The notes below the pieces were generated by a model. The model was not told the origin of the DNA, did not search any database, and worked only from the letters and a program-made list of their open reading frames with translations. Of a DNA stretch of 64,000 nucleotides, positions 52,746 to 61,127 are shown in pieces (position 1 is the first letter of the stretch; every line of letters starts with the position of its first letter). The stretch is from positions 124,001-188,000 of the forward strand of contig NZ_NCJH01000001.1 in the NCBI RefSeq assembly GCF_002278925.1, written 5' to 3'. The translations under genes were made by a program, and so were the position numbers. The stretch comes from Polaromonas sp. 39-63-25. GTDB lineage: Bacteria > Pseudomonadota > Gammaproteobacteria > Burkholderiales > Burkholderiaceae_C.

Positions 52746-54767
52746 ATGATTACCCTTAAAAACGTGGTGCTGCGTCGCGGCGCCAAAGTGATTCTCGACA
52801 GCGCGTCTGTCACCCTCAACCCCGGCGAAAAAGTCGGCCTGGTGGGGCGTAACGGCGCGGGCAAGTCCTCGCTGTTTGCCATGCTCAACGGCACGCTGCA
52901 TGAAGACGGCGGCGAGTTCTACATCCCCGCCCAGTGGCGCATGGCGCAGGTCGCCCAGGACATGCCCGAAACCGAACAAAGCGCCACCAGCTACGTGATT
53001 GAAGGCGACGTGGTGCTGCAGGCCGCGCAGGCCGAGGTCGACGCCGCCGAAGCCAGCGGTGACGGCGACCGCATGGCGCATGCCTACATGGAGCTCTACG
53101 ACTCGGGCGCGCACGACGCGCCGGCCAGAGCCCAGGCGCTGATCCTCGGCCTGGGTTTCAAGCTCAGCGAGCTCGACAACCCGGTCAACAGTTTTTCCGG
53201 CGGCTGGCGCATGCGCCTGCAGCTGGCGCGCGCGCTGATGTGCCCCTCCGACCTGCTGCTGCTCGACGAACCGACCAACCACCTGGACCTGGACGCGCTG
53301 GTCTGGCTGGAAGCCTGGCTCAAGCGTTACCAGGGCACCATGCTGGTCATCAGCCATGACCGCGAGTTTCTCGATGCCGTGACCGATGTCACCGTGCACA
53401 TTGAAGGCGCCAAGCTGACCCGTTACGGCGGCAACTACAGCAAGTTCGAGGATCTGCGCGCCGAGCAGATGGCGCTTCAGCAGGGTGCCTTCAACAAGCA
53501 GCAGGACAAGATTGCCCACCTGCAGAAGTTCATTGCCCGTTTCAAGGCCAAGGCCAGCAAGGCCAAGCAGGCGCAAAGCCGGGTCAAGGCGCTGGACCGC
53601 ATGGAGAAAATTGCGCCGCTGCTGGCCGAAGCCGACTTCACCTTCGAATTCAAGGAACCGGCCAACCTGCCCAACCCCATGCTCTCGATGCAGCATGTCG
53701 ATTTCGGCTACCCGCCGCCAGCCGATGCGCCCGCAGGCACACCACCCACGGTCATCGTGCAGAACGTCAGCAAGTCGGTGCTGGCCGGCCAGCGCATCGG
53801 CATCCTGGGCGCCAACGGCCAGGGCAAGTCCACCGTGGTCAAGACCATCGCGCGTGCGCTGGCGCCCATTAGCGGCGAGATGACCGAAGGCAAAGGCCTG
53901 AACATCGGCTACTTCGCGCAGCAGGAGCTCGACGTGCTGCGTCCGGCCGACAATCCGCTGGAACACATGATCCGGCTGGTCAAGGAAGTCACCGCCGCCG
54001 GCAAGATAGGCAGCCAGCCAACCCGCGAGCAGGACTTGCGCAGCTTTCTGGGCAACTTCAATTTCGGCGGCGACATGGTCAAGCAGGCCGTCGGCAGCAT
54101 GAGCGGCGGTGAAAAAGCCCGCCTGGTGCTGTGCATGATCGTCTGGCAACGCCCCAACCTGCTGCTGCTCGATGAGCCGACCAATCACCTGGACCTGGCC
54201 ACACGTGAAGCCTTGTCGATGGCGCTCAACGAGTTTGAAGGCACGGTCATGCTGGTCAGCCACGATCGCGCTCTCCTGCGAGCCGTGTGCGACGAGTTCT
54301 GGATGGTCTCGCGTGGCGGCGTCGCGCCGTTCGACGGCGACCTCGACGACTACCAGCGTTACCTGCTCGACGAAGCCAAACGCCAGCGCGAAGAAGCCAA
54401 AAAATCCACCAGTACCGCTGCACCGGCTGCAGCCGCTACCAAAACAGTAGCTGCCAGCGGAACAGCAACGCCGGCTGCAGCCACTTTTGACGCCAAAAAA
54501 CCGGCCAGCAAGAAGGACGACGCGCAGCGCCGGCAACAGCAGTCGGACACGACCAAGCCGCTGCGCAAGGAACTGGAAAAAATCGACGCGCGCATGCAGT
54601 CGCTGAGCGCGGAACGCGACAGCCTGCAGGCCTCGCTGGCAAGCACCACCGCGCCTGCGGAAATGGCCCAGTCCGGCAAGCGCCTGAAGGTGATAGCCAC
54701 CGAACTGGGCACGCTGGAAGAGCGCTGGCTGGAACTCACCGAGCAGATCGAAACCTCGCTGGCCTGA
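52746..54767 (+). CDS. yheS: ABC-F ATPase, YheS type
   Basis: A 673-residue soluble protein with two ABC domains: Walker A1 GRNGAGKSS (34-42), signatures FSGGWRMRL and MSGGEKARL, Walker B LLLLDEPTNHLDLD twice, and a second P-loop GANGQGKST near 355. The inter-domain linker FKAKASKAKQAQSRVKALDR is the ABC-F ribosome-interaction region. A C-terminal coiled coil covers about 605-670. It is most similar to E. coli YheS, a translation-associated ABC-F. An Ala/Thr-rich linker at about 564-582 is encoded by an interspersed element. Confidence 0.93.
   Translation: MITLKNVVLRRGAKVILDSASVTLNPGEKVGLVGRNGAGKSSLFAMLNGTLHEDGGEFYIPAQWRMAQVAQDMPETEQSATSYVIEGDVVLQAAQAEVDAAEASGDGDRMAHAYMELYDSGAHDAPARAQALILGLGFKLSELDNPVNSFSGGWRMRLQLARALMCPSDLLLLDEPTNHLDLDALVWLEAWLKRYQGTMLVISHDREFLDAVTDVTVHIEGAKLTRYGGNYSKFEDLRAEQMALQQGAFNKQQDKIAHLQKFIARFKAKASKAKQAQSRVKALDRMEKIAPLLAEADFTFEFKEPANLPNPMLSMQHVDFGYPPPADAPAGTPPTVIVQNVSKSVLAGQRIGILGANGQGKSTVVKTIARALAPISGEMTEGKGLNIGYFAQQELDVLRPADNPLEHMIRLVKEVTAAGKIGSQPTREQDLRSFLGNFNFGGDMVKQAVGSMSGGEKARLVLCMIVWQRPNLLLLDEPTNHLDLATREALSMALNEFEGTVMLVSHDRALLRAVCDEFWMVSRGGVAPFDGDLDDYQRYLLDEAKRQREEAKKSTSTAAPAAAATKTVAASGTATPAAATFDAKKPASKKDDAQRRQQQSDTTKPLRKELEKIDARMQSLSAERDSLQASLASTTAPAEMAQSGKRLKVIATELGTLEERWLELTEQIETSLA
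54435..54490 (+). repeat. 55-57 bp interspersed element, copy 6 (in frame inside yheS)
   Basis: GCTACCAAAACAGTAGCTGC, then CAGCGG and CCGGCTGCAGCCACTTTTGA, sense to the gene. It encodes ATKTVAASGTATPAAATFD in the flexible linker between the second ABC domain and the C-terminal coil, where length variation is tolerated. Confidence 0.75.
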
Positions 54768-54837
54768 GTCGGCGTTGGGCGCACGGGTTGGGCTTGCGGC
54801 TCTAACCCCGCCGGGCATTTCGCGCTAAAGTGCACTC

Positions 54838-55341
54838 ATGCCCACCGCCCTCCAGATGGCTTCCGACGACGCGGCCCTTGCGGCCGCGGTGATTCGCAGC
54901 CGCAAGCTGCTCAACAAACGCGCCATGGTCGCTGCCGCGGCCAGCGCCGTGCCGGTGCCCGGCCTCGACTGGGCGGTCGATGCCGCGATGCTGTCGAAGC
55001 TGATTCCTGAAATCAACCGCGAGTTTGGCCTCACGCCGCAGCAGCTCGACCAGCTCGATCCGAAAAAGCGCGACCAGGTCCAGAAAGCGGTCACCCTGGT
55101 CGGCTCGGTCCTGATCGGCAAGTTCATCTCCAGAGACCTGATCCTCAAGGCTGCCACCAAAATCGGCATGCGGCTGACCACCAAACAACTCGCCAAGTAC
55201 GTGCCCTTCGCGGGTCAGATCGTTGCCGCCACCGTCGGTTATGCGGCCATCCGTTATCTGGGCGAGGAACACATGAAAGACTGTATTCGCGTGGCGCAGC
55301 AGGCGCAGCTGGAAGTGCCTCTGCTGGGCTACTCTGCCTGA
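54838..55341 (+). CDS. DUF697-like protein
   Basis: A 167-residue protein with two matching hydrophobic hairpin regions: MVAAAASAVPVPGLDWAVDA (about residues 30-49) and KYVPFAGQIVAATVGYAAIR (about 121-140), separated by LTPQQLDQLDPKKRDQVQKA. This resembles DUF697 proteins, in which such Pro-Gly hairpins insert in or lie on membranes, often with GTPases. Function is unknown. A TAAAGT lies 6 nt before the ATG and no ribosome-binding site is seen. A terminator for the opposite strand follows. Confidence 0.65.
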   Translation: MPTALQMASDDAALAAAVIRSRKLLNKRAMVAAAASAVPVPGLDWAVDAAMLSKLIPEINREFGLTPQQLDQLDPKKRDQVQKAVTLVGSVLIGKFISRDLILKAATKIGMRLTTKQLAKYVPFAGQIVAATVGYAAIRYLGEEHMKDCIRVAQQAQLEVPLLGYSA

Positions 55342-55415
55342 ATATCCTTTGCCGGCCACGCAGCCGTGAGGATATTGCCGATGACTTGAAACGAAGTAAG
55401 GATCAAACACCAGGC

Positions 55416-55452
55416 AAAGAAAAAGCGCCTGACTTTGCAGTCAGGCGCTTTA
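55416..55452 (-). terminator. Rho-independent terminator of tRNA-Lys
   Basis: On the minus strand AAAGCGCCTGAC pairs with GTCAGGCGCTTT (12-bp perfect stem, 6-nt loop) followed by TTTCTTTG. It begins 7 nt after the CCA end of the tRNA. Confidence 0.88.
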
Positions 55453-55458
55453 AAAATT

Positions 55459-55534
55459 TGGTGGGGCCTGCGGGGGTCGAACCCACGACAAACGGATTAA
55501 AAGTCCGCTGCTCTACCAACTGAGCTAAGGCCCC
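55459..55534 (-). tRNA. tRNA-Lys (anticodon UUU)
   Basis: A 76-nt cloverleaf on the minus strand: acceptor GGGGCCT pairing with AGGCCCC, D-arm GCTCAGTTGGTAGAGC, anticodon arm GCGGA-CTTTTAA-TCCGT with anticodon TTT, T-arm GTGGGTTCGACCCCCGC and an encoded CCA end. It lies downstream of tcdA with its own promoter and terminator. Confidence 0.97.
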
Positions 55535-55580
55535 AAGGATTTCTCCCTGGTCTGTACTGCGTAATGCAGAACAGCCTCAA

Positions 55581-55609
55581 ATTATAGCGTCATTTTTTGG
55601 CTCTTTAAA
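55581..55609 (-). promoter_or_regulatory. Promoter of tRNA-Lys
   Basis: On the minus strand a perfect -10 TATAAT (55586-55581) with TTTAAA 17 bp upstream as a weak -35. It lies just after the tcdA stop and 47 bp before the tRNA 5' end. The leader contains a short CTGCATTACGCAG palindrome. Confidence 0.65.
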
Positions 55610-55612
55610 AAA

Positions 55613-56437
55613 CTACTCAGCAATTTTGTTGAGCACCCAACCTGCAGCACACAAACCGAAGGCCGATGTCACGCTGACCACCGATCCATAGCCATGACAA
55701 TTGAGGCTGCCATCGCCCGATGCATCGTCCTGAATCTCGCATGCATCCAGCGCAGCGTCAGCCCCCGAGGCCAGGGCCGCGGGCTGCATCACCGCCTCGC
55801 GGCTGAACACACAGGCCACACCGATCTTTCCCTTGCGCGCCGCGCCCTGCTCCCTGCGCAGGCGGTAACGCAGCTGTGCGAGCAGCGGGTCGTGCGTGAC
55901 CAGCGACAGGTCTTCAATATCAACCTTGTGCGCGTGGCGCTTGCCACCGGCAGCACCGACGCTGATGAAGTTGACTCTGTGGCGCATCGCCCATGCGGCC
56001 ATGGCGGTTTTGGCCCGGACCTGGTCGCAGGCATCGATGACCGACACCGCGTTGCTGCCGTGCGCATCCAGCCCTGCAATCATCGGCCAGTTGGCGGCAT
56101 CGACAAACTCCTCGATGCAATGCACCACACACCCGGGATGGATGTGCGTTATGCGTTCGCGCATCGCCTGGACCTTGGCCTGCCCCAGTGTGGTGTCGAG
56201 CGCGTGGATCTGGCGGTTGATGTTGGACTCGGCGATGTGGTCCAGGTCAATCAGCGTCAGCCTGTCCACGCCGCTGCGCGCCAGGGCTTCGGCGGCCCAG
56301 GAACCCACGCCGCCCAGGCCCACCACTACCACATGGGCCGCGCGAATTTTTTTTGCGCCTGACACGCCATACAGACGCGCCAGCCCGCCGAAGCGCCGCT
56401 CCAGGTCGGCAGGGAGTTCAGAAGAAATTTCAGTCAC
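55613..56437 (-). CDS. tcdA: tRNA threonylcarbamoyladenosine dehydratase TcdA (CsdL)
   Basis: A 274-residue E1-like enzyme that cyclises t6A37 to ct6A37 in ANN-decoding tRNAs. RFGGLARLYGVSGAKKIRAA, then VVVGLGGVGSWAAEALARSG (nucleotide-binding GxGxxG), LIDLDHIAESNINRQIHAL and VIDACDQVRAKTAM are all TcdA hallmarks. The C-terminal GSVVSVTSAFGLCAAGWVLN closes the family match. I prefer GTG 56437; a TTG at 56464 would extend it 9 codons into repeat-A DNA. The next feature downstream is tRNA-Lys(UUU), a t6A-type tRNA. Confidence 0.9.
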   Translation of the reverse strand: MTEISSELPADLERRFGGLARLYGVSGAKKIRAAHVVVVGLGGVGSWAAEALARSGVDRLTLIDLDHIAESNINRQIHALDTTLGQAKVQAMRERITHIHPGCVVHCIEEFVDAANWPMIAGLDAHGSNAVSVIDACDQVRAKTAMAAWAMRHRVNFISVGAAGGKRHAHKVDIEDLSLVTHDPLLAQLRYRLRREQGAARKGKIGVACVFSREAVMQPAALASGADAALDACEIQDDASGDGSLNCHGYGSVVSVTSAFGLCAAGWVLNKIAE

Positions 56438-56455
56438 AGGCAATTTCCCGCCGGG

Positions 56456-56522
56456 ACGCCCCAAGGGAAATCAGCCCCCTCGGGGGGCAGCGAGGACACG
56501 CCAGTGCCGAGCGTGGGGGCCA
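56456..56522 (-). repeat. Repeat A, truncated copy after the yeeE-type gene
   Basis: On the minus strand TGGCCCCCACGCTCGGCACT begins right after the TGA of the upstream gene and contains the CCCCCCGAGGGGG hairpin. It then diverges into GATTTCCCTTGGGGCG, so the 3' half typical of the other copies is missing. Confidence 0.7.
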
Positions 56523-57632
56523 TCAACTTTCCAGCCGCCAGATCTGGTATTTCAGCCCCGCCACAGCACCGGCGATGATGGCCGCGACAGCCACGAAACT
56601 GGTGGCGCTCAGCGTGGAGATGCCGGACAGGCCCTGCCCGATGGTGCAACCCATGGCGGTTACGCCGCCCACCCCCATCAGCACGGCCCCGACCAGGTGA
56701 TTGGCGGTGTCTTCGGTATTTCGAAAGCCTTCCCAGCGGAAGCTGCGTGACAGCAGGGAATACAGCGCCGAGCCAACGACCACGCCAAACACGGACACAA
56801 CACCCAGCGTCAACAATTTGGTCTTGTCACTGAAAAATATCAGCCAATCGATGGTGTAGGCCATCGGAGCCACAAAACTCAGGGCTTCCATGCGGCCGGA
56901 ATTGGTCACCAGAAACGTCTCCTCCAGCGTTTCCGGATGCTCTGCGACATAAGCCATGTGACCGCTGAGCCACCACATGGCGGTAATCAGCAGGCCAATG
57001 CCGAGTCCGGCGAGCAGGTTGTCAAAGCGGAGAAACTCCGGGCCGGCCAGCGCCCAGACGATCAGGCCCCCACCCAGCACCCCGGCCAGCACCAGTCCGG
57101 CCAGCACCGGTGACACACCAAGCAAACCGGTCGCCCAGTTGGACAAGGCGGCGTTGCCGGAAAAATCGATGGCCACACGATCTACCGTGGCCACGCGCAG
57201 CACCGCCGTGATGCCCTTGAGTGTGGCAAATGCGGCCACCGCCATGACCACAAACACCACCAGTGATTTGAGGTTGCCGCCACCTATGCGCACCAGCGTC
57301 TTGCTGCCGCAGCCCGAAGCCAGCACCATGCCAAAGCCGAACAGCAGGCCGCCGACCAGCGCGGACAGCCAGATGAAGCGGTTCGAGGCATATATCGCTT
57401 TGGCCGGGTCGATCAGCCCGGCCGCGGCCAGGCCGTAAAAGCCGATCATGGCCACGCCGATGGCCATGCCCCACACACGCATGCGTGTCCAGTCACCCAT
57501 GTTGACAATGTCGCTGACCGCACCCATGGTGCAGAAGTGGGTTCGCTGGACAACGGCGCCGAACAGCACCGCCAGAATGAAGGCCGCCCAGAGAACCTGG
57601 GCGGTGAGTGTGTTGAGCTGGGAGATATCCAT
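56523..57632 (-). CDS. YeeE/YedE-family sulfur-compound transporter
   Basis: A 369-residue membrane protein with about nine to ten transmembrane segments. Conserved Cys motifs mark the family: QRTHFCTMGAVSDIV near residue 30, VLASGCGSKTLVRIGGGN near 105 and AMGCTIGQGLSGISTL near 330. In the best-studied member (TsuA) such cysteines pass thiosulfate through the membrane. The actual sulfur substrate here is unknown. No TsuB/TusA-like partner lies next to it. GGAGATATCC precedes the ATG. It is 55 bp upstream of cpoB on the opposite side of a clear strand-continuous run. Confidence 0.85.
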   Translation of the reverse strand: MDISQLNTLTAQVLWAAFILAVLFGAVVQRTHFCTMGAVSDIVNMGDWTRMRVWGMAIGVAMIGFYGLAAAGLIDPAKAIYASNRFIWLSALVGGLLFGFGMVLASGCGSKTLVRIGGGNLKSLVVFVVMAVAAFATLKGITAVLRVATVDRVAIDFSGNAALSNWATGLLGVSPVLAGLVLAGVLGGGLIVWALAGPEFLRFDNLLAGLGIGLLITAMWWLSGHMAYVAEHPETLEETFLVTNSGRMEALSFVAPMAYTIDWLIFFSDKTKLLTLGVVSVFGVVVGSALYSLLSRSFRWEGFRNTEDTANHLVGAVLMGVGGVTAMGCTIGQGLSGISTLSATSFVAVAAIIAGAVAGLKYQIWRLES

Positions 57633-57687
57633 CGCCCGATTTTAGGGGCTGGGCAGGAAGTGCGCTGCCCTGCCGCCTGCGAAGTCT

Positions 57688-58455
57688 CTACTTGAGCCTG
57701 GCCAGGCGTTCCTTGGCGACCGAAGCGGCTTCCGACTGCGGGTAGGCCTTGAGCAGGTCTTCCAGCGTCTTGCGCGCCGCCTTGACGTCCTTGAGCTCGA
57801 CCTGGCAGTTGGCCACGGCAAGCACGGCTTCGGGGGCGCGCATATGCTCGGGGTCGGCGGCCACCAGCGCGCGGAAATTGACCAGCGCGTCGCGGTAGTT
57901 GCGCAGCGCGTACTGTGCGTTGCCGAGCCAGAACAGCGCCGGCGCCTTGTAGCCGCTTTGGGGATACCGCTTGAGAAAATTGGTGAAGGCGGCCTGGGCC
58001 GGCGCGAACTCGCCCTTGCGCAGTACTGCCAGCGCAGCCTCGAACTCCTGCTTTTCTGCCGGGTCTGCCACGAACTCACGGCCGTCAACACTGACCTTGG
58101 ATGGCTCGAACCGGCTGAGCCGGTCATTCACGCCCTGTGACAAATCCTTTTGCATGCGCTGGACTTCGGCGAGTTCGCGGGCAAACTGCTCGTCCTGCCC
58201 GCGCATTCTGGCCAGTTCGCTGCGCAACTGGTCGATCTGGCTGGACAACTCGAGCAGGCTGCGGCGCAGCTGCGCGGTTTCATCACCGGACTTGCGCAGC
58301 TCGGTCGTTGTGGCATCGAGCCGCTGGCGCAGTTCAAGAATCGCCTTGCGGGCTTCATCATCCTCGAACAACGCCGCATGGGCGTTGAACGCCATGACGC
58401 AGGCTAGCGCACACGCCACGGCTCCCAGCGAAGTCCGGAAGTTCTTCAAGGTCAT
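57688..58455 (-). CDS. cpoB: Cell-division coordinator CpoB (YbgF)
   Basis: A 255-residue periplasmic protein. The signal peptide TLKNFRTSLGAVACALACVM ends near NAHA-AL (residue 28). A coiled coil at about 32-108 (AILELRQRLDATTTELRKSG and following) mediates trimerisation. Tetratricopeptide repeats occupy about 135-255 (FNFLKRYPQSGYKAPALFWL-like TNFLKRYPQSGYKAPALFWL, then KTLEDLLKAYPQSEAASVAK). It links peptidoglycan synthesis with Tol-Pal constriction. It lies 10 bp downstream of pal, as usual. Confidence 0.93.
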   Translation of the reverse strand: MTLKNFRTSLGAVACALACVMAFNAHAALFEDDEARKAILELRQRLDATTTELRKSGDETAQLRRSLLELSSQIDQLRSELARMRGQDEQFARELAEVQRMQKDLSQGVNDRLSRFEPSKVSVDGREFVADPAEKQEFEAALAVLRKGEFAPAQAAFTNFLKRYPQSGYKAPALFWLGNAQYALRNYRDALVNFRALVAADPEHMRAPEAVLAVANCQVELKDVKAARKTLEDLLKAYPQSEAASVAKERLARLK

Positions 58456-58464
58456 GGCTGCAAC

Positions 58465-59007
58465 TTAACGGTAGTTGAATTCGGCGCGGCGATTTTTGGA
58501 GTAGGACTCTTCATCCGAGCCCGTCACGGCAGGTTTTTCCTCGCCGAAGCTGACCGCTTCGACCTGCGCATCGGTGGCGCCCAGCAGGCCCAAGGCGCGG
58601 CGCACGGCCTCGGCACGTTTCTGCCCCAATGCCAGGTTGTACTCGCGGCCGCCGCGCTCATCGGTGCTGCCTTCAATCACCAGCTTGCGGGCCTTGTTGG
58701 CGCTGAGGAAACGCGAATGGGCTTCCACCGTCGCCTGAAATTCCGGCTTGATGACAAAACTGTCGTAGTCGAAGTAGATCACGCGGGCTGCACCGGGCGG
58801 GCCAGCGAGCGAAGGATCGGTGGCACCGATCAGGACAGGCGCCACATCGCGGCCGGTCACGCCGGCTGCGTCGCCGGTTCCCGGTGCGGTGGTGACCGGG
58901 GTCCGGTTTTCGACAGGCACCTCATTGAGTTTGACGCCCGAGCTGCAGCCGACCAGTGCGGCGCTCAGGGTGATGATGGAGGCGAGTGAGATCAGGATGC
59001 GCTTCAT
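58465..59007 (-). CDS. pal: Peptidoglycan-associated lipoprotein Pal
   Basis: A 180-residue outer-membrane lipoprotein. The lipobox LVGC is at residues 18-21, followed by a flexible linker. The OmpA domain has IYFDYDSFVIKPEFQATVEA, LVIEGSTDERGGREYNLALG, KRAEAVRRALG and the final YSKNRRAEFNYR. A Ser replaces the commoner His in EGHTDERG. It anchors the outer membrane to peptidoglycan with TolB. It is 52 bp downstream of tolB and 10 bp upstream of cpoB. Confidence 0.95.
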   Translation of the reverse strand: MKRILISLASIITLSAALVGCSSGVKLNEVPVENRTPVTTAPGTGDAAGVTGRDVAPVLIGATDPSLAGPPGAARVIYFDYDSFVIKPEFQATVEAHSRFLSANKARKLVIEGSTDERGGREYNLALGQKRAEAVRRALGLLGATDAQVEAVSFGEEKPAVTGSDEESYSKNRRAEFNYR

Positions 59008-59059
59008 GAATGTGTACTTTCCGTAAAAAATAAAAAGGGGTTGGGATCAAGGTGACTGG

Positions 59060-60382
59060 TTACCTCTGGAAAGGTCCCCAGTCAGGCTCACGTATGTCTC
59101 CGGCGGCGCCGGTCAGGCGGGCTTTGATCTTGCCGTCCAGGGTGGTGGTCAGCAGGGCTTCCCTGCCCTGTTGCTGGGTGGCATAGACGATCAGCCGGCT
59201 GTTCGGCGCAAAACTGGGGCTTTCATCGGCGCTGGTGTCGGTGATCGAGATGGCGGTTCCCTTGCCGAGGTCCATCAGGTGCAGCTTGAAGGCGCCACCT
59301 ATGCGTGAAATATAGGCCAGCCAGCGGCCATCCGGGCTCAGGGCCGGCGATATGTTGTAACTCCCGGTAAAGGTGACACGTTCGATATTGCCGCCGCCGG
59401 CTCCCATGCGGTAGATCTGCGGCGAGCCGCCGCGATCACTCACGAAATAGACGTATTTCCCGTCCGGTGAAAACGCCGGCTCGGTGTCGATGCTGGCCGA
59501 TTGGGTCAAGCGGCGCGCCTCGCCGCCTGTCGCCGGAATGGCATACAGCTGCGAGCCGCCATCCCGGCTCAGCGTCGCGACCAGCTGGTTGCCGTTGGGC
59601 GCCCATGCCGGCGCGCTGTTGGAGCCGCGGAAGTTCGCCAGCAGGCGGCGTTTGCCCGAGGCCACATCGTGGGCATAAATCACCGGCTTGCGCGACTCGA
59701 ACGACACATAAGCCAGCTGCGCGCCGGTGGGCGACCACGCCGGGGAGATGATGGGCTCGGGGCTGGTCAGCGCCGACTGGGCGCCTTCGCCATCGGAGTC
59801 GGCCACCCACAGGTTGTAACGCGGGCCGACCTTGGTCACATAGGCGATGCGGGTGGAGAAAACGCCTTTCTCGCCGGTCAGTTTTTCATAAACAAAGTCG
59901 GCAATGCGATGCGCCGACAGGCGCAGGTCGCCCTGCGGTATCACGTAGCTTTGCCCGCCGAGGTCCTGCCCGCGCACCACGTCCCAAAGGCGGCAGCGAA
60001 CGTCGAAGCGGCCATCGGCCAGACGCGTCACGCTGCCGGTCAGCAGAGAATCGGCGGCGCGCTGGCGCCACACGGACAGGTCGGGCCGGGAGTTTTCGTC
60101 CAGGTTCTGGCCGGCAGTATCGACCGCACGGAATTGGCCGCTCCGCTCCAGGTCGGCCTGCACAATGGCGGCGATTTTCTGCGGCGACTGTGCATCACCG
60201 CGAAAGCCGGCAATGGCAATCGGCAACTGGGTCAGGCCGACGCCCGACACCTCGACCCGGAACTGGGACCAGGCGGGTTGTACCGCCAGGACGCCCAGGC
60301 TGCCGGTCAGTCCGGCGATGAAGCTGCGACGGCCTGTTGACAGGCCCCGAATCGAATAAAGGTCAGGTTTTTTGAGGTGCAT
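59060..60382 (-). CDS. tolB: Tol-Pal system protein TolB
   Basis: A 440-residue periplasmic protein: an N-terminal domain (about 45-165) and a six-bladed propeller with repeats such as SPAWSPTGAQLAYVSFESRK, APAWAPNGNQLVATLSRDGG and EPAFSPDGKYVYFVSDRGGS. The export signal GRRSFIAGLTGSLGVLAVQP with a twin Arg looks more like a Tat signal than a Sec one. Its ATG lies 20 bp inside the 3' end of the upstream glycosyltransferase gene. tolQ, tolR and tolA are not upstream as they usually are. Confidence 0.95.
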   Translation of the reverse strand: MHLKKPDLYSIRGLSTGRRSFIAGLTGSLGVLAVQPAWSQFRVEVSGVGLTQLPIAIAGFRGDAQSPQKIAAIVQADLERSGQFRAVDTAGQNLDENSRPDLSVWRQRAADSLLTGSVTRLADGRFDVRCRLWDVVRGQDLGGQSYVIPQGDLRLSAHRIADFVYEKLTGEKGVFSTRIAYVTKVGPRYNLWVADSDGEGAQSALTSPEPIISPAWSPTGAQLAYVSFESRKPVIYAHDVASGKRRLLANFRGSNSAPAWAPNGNQLVATLSRDGGSQLYAIPATGGEARRLTQSASIDTEPAFSPDGKYVYFVSDRGGSPQIYRMGAGGGNIERVTFTGSYNISPALSPDGRWLAYISRIGGAFKLHLMDLGKGTAISITDTSADESPSFAPNSRLIVYATQQQGREALLTTTLDGKIKARLTGAAGDIREPDWGPFQR

Positions 60383-61127
60383 TTTTCTGGTTCAAACAAT
60401 ACAGGGTGAAGTACTTGCCGAATGCGGCTTGGGCCTGCATGGCACACACGGCAAAACCCATGCTGCCGTCGAGGATGCCGAGGCGAAAAAAATAGCTTTT
60501 GACGAAAGCGACCACACCCGATATTACCGCCCTCGGCATGGAGCTGGACCTGCCGCGCGCATGCGCCTGCGTGGCCCAGGCCAGGCTGTATTGCTCCAGC
60601 TTGCGCCAGTAGTGGGCGGGTGTCGGGTAACTATAGTGAAGCAACTTGGCGTTCAGCCGTGAAACAGCGCCGGAGCTCAGGATCACGCGCTCATGCACCA
60701 GATCGTCGCTGAACCGGGCCTGTCCGCGCCGGAAAAGGCGCAACACCGGGTCAGGCGTCCATCCACAGTGGTGAATCCACTGGCCGCAGAACTGGGTAAG
60801 GCGGGGAATTTCAAAGGCGTCGGCCGCGCCATGGAGGACCGCTCTCTGGATCTCTGCGGCCAGCTCGGGCGTCACACGCTCATCCGCATCGATGGACAGC
60901 ACCCATTCCCCGGTGGCCAGGCCCAAGGCGAGATTTTTTTGCGGACCAAAGCCGGGCCAGGCTCCGGTTTCGGTCACTTCCGCCCCGAAGGCTCTGGCAA
61001 TGGCGCGCGTGTTGTCGGTGCTGTCGTTGTCAACCACGACCCACTGGTCGGCGAACCGCACGGACTCCAGGCATGCCTGCAAATTGGCCTCTTCGTTTTT
61101 CGTGATGATGATGACAGAAAGAGTCAT
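60363..61127 (-). CDS. LPS-core-type family 2 glycosyltransferase
   Basis: A 254-residue GT-A glycosyltransferase of the WaaE/KdtX subgroup. TLSVIIITKNEEANLQACLE at the N-terminus, VVVDNDSTDNTRAIA, NLALGLATGEWVLSIDADER (metal-binding DAD near residue 81) and the C-terminal KSYFFRLGILDGSMGFAVCA are typical of LPS core glucosyltransferases. It probably adds a sugar to the inner core. It is divergent from msbA, supporting an envelope-glycolipid role, and overlaps tolB. Confidence 0.85.
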   Translation of the reverse strand: MTLSVIIITKNEEANLQACLESVRFADQWVVVDNDSTDNTRAIARAFGAEVTETGAWPGFGPQKNLALGLATGEWVLSIDADERVTPELAAEIQRAVLHGAADAFEIPRLTQFCGQWIHHCGWTPDPVLRLFRRGQARFSDDLVHERVILSSGAVSRLNAKLLHYSYPTPAHYWRKLEQYSLAWATQAHARGRSSSMPRAVISGVVAFVKSYFFRLGILDGSMGFAVCAMQAQAAFGKYFTLYCLNQKNAPQKT

